A program made the translations under genes and the position numbers. The notes under the pieces were generated by a model. That model searched no databases, had not been told where the DNA came from, and saw nothing but the letters and a program-made list of their open reading frames with translations. DNA of 44,824 nucleotides from Candidatus Woesearchaeota archaeon (GTDB taxonomy: Archaea; Nanobdellota; Nanobdellia; SCGC-AAA011-G17; UBA489): assembly GCA_018302985.1 (NCBI GenBank), contig JAGVZA010000006.1:1-44824 (forward strand), written 5' to 3'. Positions 42,747-44,824 of this stretch are shown here, in pieces. Positions within the stretch are counted from its first letter, which is position 1. Each line of letters begins with the position of its first letter.

Positions 42747-42845
42747 TACTTTTTCCATATATGTTTCGATGAATAAAAAAGATAGGAAATATATTTGTAG
42801 TTTATAACGCTGTCAAACATTAAATTTTGAAGGAGTCTTAGCAAG
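42747..42845. other. Convergent intergenic spacer
   Basis: This AT-rich spacer lies between the kinase stop and the convergent RecJ-like gene's stop. It has short T-runs on the plus strand (TACTTTTTCC) that could terminate the kinase transcript. No RNA gene or coding frame is visible. Confidence 0.4.
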
Positions 42846-44252
42846 TTAGATATGCTCTTCTAGAAGTTGTTTTTGAAGTCTATCTATTAAAGTAGTGATA
42901 AAGAGCTCTTCTTTTTCTTGGGGAATAACAGCTCCAGCTGCAATAGGATGACCTCCTCCATGTCCGCCAGTAAGAGTAATAGTATCGTGCATCAAGCGTC
43001 GTAAGTCAGGTCCTCGTTCGCTATCTCCGCTGATGCGACAACTAACTTTAATTTCACCGCTAAGAGTTTGGCTTAGACCTATCAAGACAGTGCCTTCAGG
43101 ATAAAGATTACTTTTTGAGAGAAGAGAAGTAATAACACCTATCAAGGAATCTCGAATAGTAGTTTCCGCTCGAATCAGGACATAAGTTTCTTGTTCTATT
43201 ACAGCTTTTCCACGTTGTTCATAAAACCAGCGAAGTGCTGAAGTAATTTCACGATGATAGCTGGAGAGCAAAGTCATGGCTTTATCAAGACAAGCAGCAT
43301 CTCCTAAAGAAGCTCCCAAAGCTAAAGAAGATTTATTTGTTTTTCCGCAAGCATTTAGTAAGGTGGCAAATTCTCGAGCATCATGTAAAGGTGTATCAAT
43401 CTTTTGTCTCGGAAGTAAGTACAAGGGACCAAATAATTTTTCAGTAGTTTCTATGCCTCCTGCTTTTCTAAGTAGCAGACCATCAAATAATCTCTGCAAT
43501 TCTTCACGTTGGAGTTGATGCAGCCATCGAAAGCCATTGCTGTCTCTTGCAGGAATATGAAGTTCTTCCAAAAAGGATAAAGCTGCGCGTTCGTTACCTG
43601 TAATAGAAGGTAAATAAGGATTAGTGCATTGGCTCAACACTTTGTACAAAGGTTTTGTTCGTGCTCCAAATAAGCGAATGCCTTCTTTGACTTCTATCAG
43701 TCCGAGATCAACTGCATCTTGAAGAATATCTTGGTTCATGCCTTGAAATCCATGAGCCTCTTGTGCATCTCCTAATGCTCCTACTAATCCTAAAACACTT
43801 AAGTCTCTGTTACTTGAATTCAAACAGCAAGCAAATAAGTAAGTGACTCCAGACGCGGAAATATCTTTAGTTCCGTCCATGCCACAAAGATAGGGGTTAA
43901 CATGCACAGCGTCTGCTTCTTGGGAAAGTGCTTTGTCAAAATAGTGATGATCAAAAATAAAAAGATGTTTTCCTAAAAGATGTGTAGTTAAGGGTGTTAA
44001 CATATTTGCTCCTAAGTCTAAAAAGAAATAAGTGCCATAAGGCTCATGTTGAAAGGATGTAATGACTTCAGTACTTAATTGGCCTATAACGCTTACAGCG
44101 CAAGTTCTTCCTTCACGTTGTAATGCTTTTAATAAGAGCGCAGCAGCAGCAATGCCATCTGCATCATAGTTTGCAATAACTCTAACAGGTTGAGAACTAG
44201 GTAGCTGCTTAAAACGAGCAGCTGCTTGCTGGACGTATGCGTAAAGATCCAA
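42846..44252 (-). CDS. DHH-family single-strand nuclease, RecJ/GAN-like
   Basis: 468 aa. DHH motifs: NYDADGIAAAA (about 28-38), DLGAN, FDHHYFD (about 100), and GALGDAQE. The C-terminal DHHA1 motif is GGHGGGHPIAAGA. Archaeal RecJ-like proteins of this kind (GAN) associate with GINS/MCM and act on single-stranded DNA or 5' ends. The gene follows S15 by 32 bp, a conserved archaeal pairing. Confidence 0.9.
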   Translation of the reverse strand: MDLYAYVQQAAARFKQLPSSQPVRVIANYDADGIAAAALLLKALQREGRTCAVSVIGQLSTEVITSFQHEPYGTYFFLDLGANMLTPLTTHLLGKHLFIFDHHYFDKALSQEADAVHVNPYLCGMDGTKDISASGVTYLFACCLNSSNRDLSVLGLVGALGDAQEAHGFQGMNQDILQDAVDLGLIEVKEGIRLFGARTKPLYKVLSQCTNPYLPSITGNERAALSFLEELHIPARDSNGFRWLHQLQREELQRLFDGLLLRKAGGIETTEKLFGPLYLLPRQKIDTPLHDAREFATLLNACGKTNKSSLALGASLGDAACLDKAMTLLSSYHREITSALRWFYEQRGKAVIEQETYVLIRAETTIRDSLIGVITSLLSKSNLYPEGTVLIGLSQTLSGEIKVSCRISGDSERGPDLRRLMHDTITLTGGHGGGHPIAAGAVIPQEKEELFITTLIDRLQKQLLEEHI

Positions 44253-44284
44253 TGTGGTAAACCCCCTTTGATAGAATAAAGAAA

Positions 44285-44743
44285 TTATTGTTCTATTAAA
44301 ATCTTTGCTTTAGTTCTGTCGTATTTCCAGTCTATAGGTAAAACTTTGGTTCTTTTATAATATTTGACTAAACGACCAATTTTGCTCGCACATAAGCTTA
44401 AGCCACGTTTTCCAGGCATGTCTTTTTTATTGATTTCCATATGTTTCATTAAAGCAATATCAGTTCTGATTAAAGCTTTTAAGTCATCAGGTAATTTGCT
44501 GATAATCTTATGTTCAACAAGAATCTGGCCTATAGGTTTTTTAGTAATGGCTTTGACATCTGGAATGCCATAAGTATCGCGTAATTCAATACCAATAGTG
44601 CTTGCAGTTTTTCCAGTTTTAGCAATCTTAACAACTAATTGTTCTACAGTCTTTTCGTCATAAGTTACCCAGGCAGGCTTAACTCTTACAGTAGGTCTCT
44701 TACTGCCGCTCTTGCCTTTCTTTCTGGAATAAAGTCTTGCCAT
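44285..44743 (-). CDS. rps15: Ribosomal protein S15
   Basis: 152 aa. ARLYSRKKGKSGSKRP and the SKIGRLVKYYKRTKVLP segment are typical of archaeal/eukaryotic S15 (S13e); DTYGIPDVKAIT also fits. Usual length. Its TATA box lies at 44768-44776. The remaining bases to the window end hold no recognisable gene. Confidence 0.96.
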   Translation of the reverse strand: MARLYSRKKGKSGSKRPTVRVKPAWVTYDEKTVEQLVVKIAKTGKTASTIGIELRDTYGIPDVKAITKKPIGQILVEHKIISKLPDDLKALIRTDIALMKHMEINKKDMPGKRGLSLCASKIGRLVKYYKRTKVLPIDWKYDRTKAKILIEQ

Positions 44744-44767
44744 GTAAGAAAGTCATTCTGAAAATGG

Positions 44768-44776
44768 TTTATAAAG
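44768..44776 (-). promoter_or_regulatory. TATA box of rps15
   Basis: The minus strand reads CTTTATAAA, 25-33 bp before the ATG at 44743. Confidence 0.65.
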
Positions 44777-44824
44777 ATTGTGCTAAGTTTTTGGGAAGAA
44801 TTAAACCACCCATACAGCGTTGTT

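Noticed and set aside
1-44824. CRISPR arrays, insertion sequences, integrase or attachment sites
   Set aside because: I saw no regularly spaced repeats, transposase or integrase domains. The only direct repeats are within proteins or are short promoter elements.

Overview
This window is 44.8 kb of compact, AT-rich archaeal DNA. Archaeal identity is clear from PCNA, transcription factor S, RNA polymerase subunit L, ribosomal proteins S19e, L39e, L31e, S3Ae and S15, archaeal release factor aRF1, MBF1, PDCD5, Cbf5 and an intron-containing tRNA-Ser. Most genes or operons have an archaeal TATA box 20-45 bp before the start codon. I infer a DPANN archaeon, probably of the Woesearchaeota/Pacearchaeota type. 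The reasons are a very short aRF1, an S-layer protein with the SLP N- and C-domains, giant Cys-rich surface proteins beside class III-signal (pilin-like) proteins, and extreme gene overlap. No transposase, CRISPR array, rRNA or integrase was seen.

Layout. 1-7 kb: a truncated surface protein, a glycosyltransferase directly downstream of an intron-bearing tRNA-Ser(UGA), a four-gene operon (unknown protein, two paralogous membrane proteins, DUF488), and the 939-aa S-layer protein with a long leader and a hairpin/T-tract terminator. 7.2-17.4 kb: a minus-strand surface-structure cluster of five small pilin-like proteins and two paralogous giant Cys-rich proteins (1234 and 1062 aa). 17.4-21.5 kb: a membrane-anchored HtrA-like protease, then an information-processing block (PCNA, TFS, signal peptidase, RpoL, METTL5-like methyltransferase, MBF1). 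21.5-29.1 kb: a glycosyltransferase/thioredoxin-like/YjdF-like operon, then ScpB, aRF1, a lipoprotein, ValRS and tRNA-Phe.

29.2-33.3 kb: a pilin-like gene, then a tightly overlapped operon in which the ribosome quality-control factor RqcH (NEMF/Tae2) is split into two genes with cysteinyl-tRNA synthetase between them, followed by a degenerate Nudix protein. 34-35.4 kb: ribosomal operon S19e-PDCD5-L39e-L31e. 35.4-39.8 kb: a metzincin-like protein lacking one zinc ligand, an alpha/beta hydrolase, Cbf5, and a gene set (zinc-ribbon protein, radical SAM-TRAM protein, THUMP protein with a ruined methyltransferase site) that looks like an RNA-modification module. 39.8-44.8 kb: a secreted dockerin-like protein, a secreted unknown, S3Ae, a HAD phosphatase/nucleoside-kinase pair on the other strand, a RecJ-like DHH nuclease and S15.

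The strongest candidates for something undescribed are the RqcH split around cysS, the radical SAM-TRAM plus pseudo-THUMP-methyltransferase pair, and the pilin/giant Cys-rich surface cluster.
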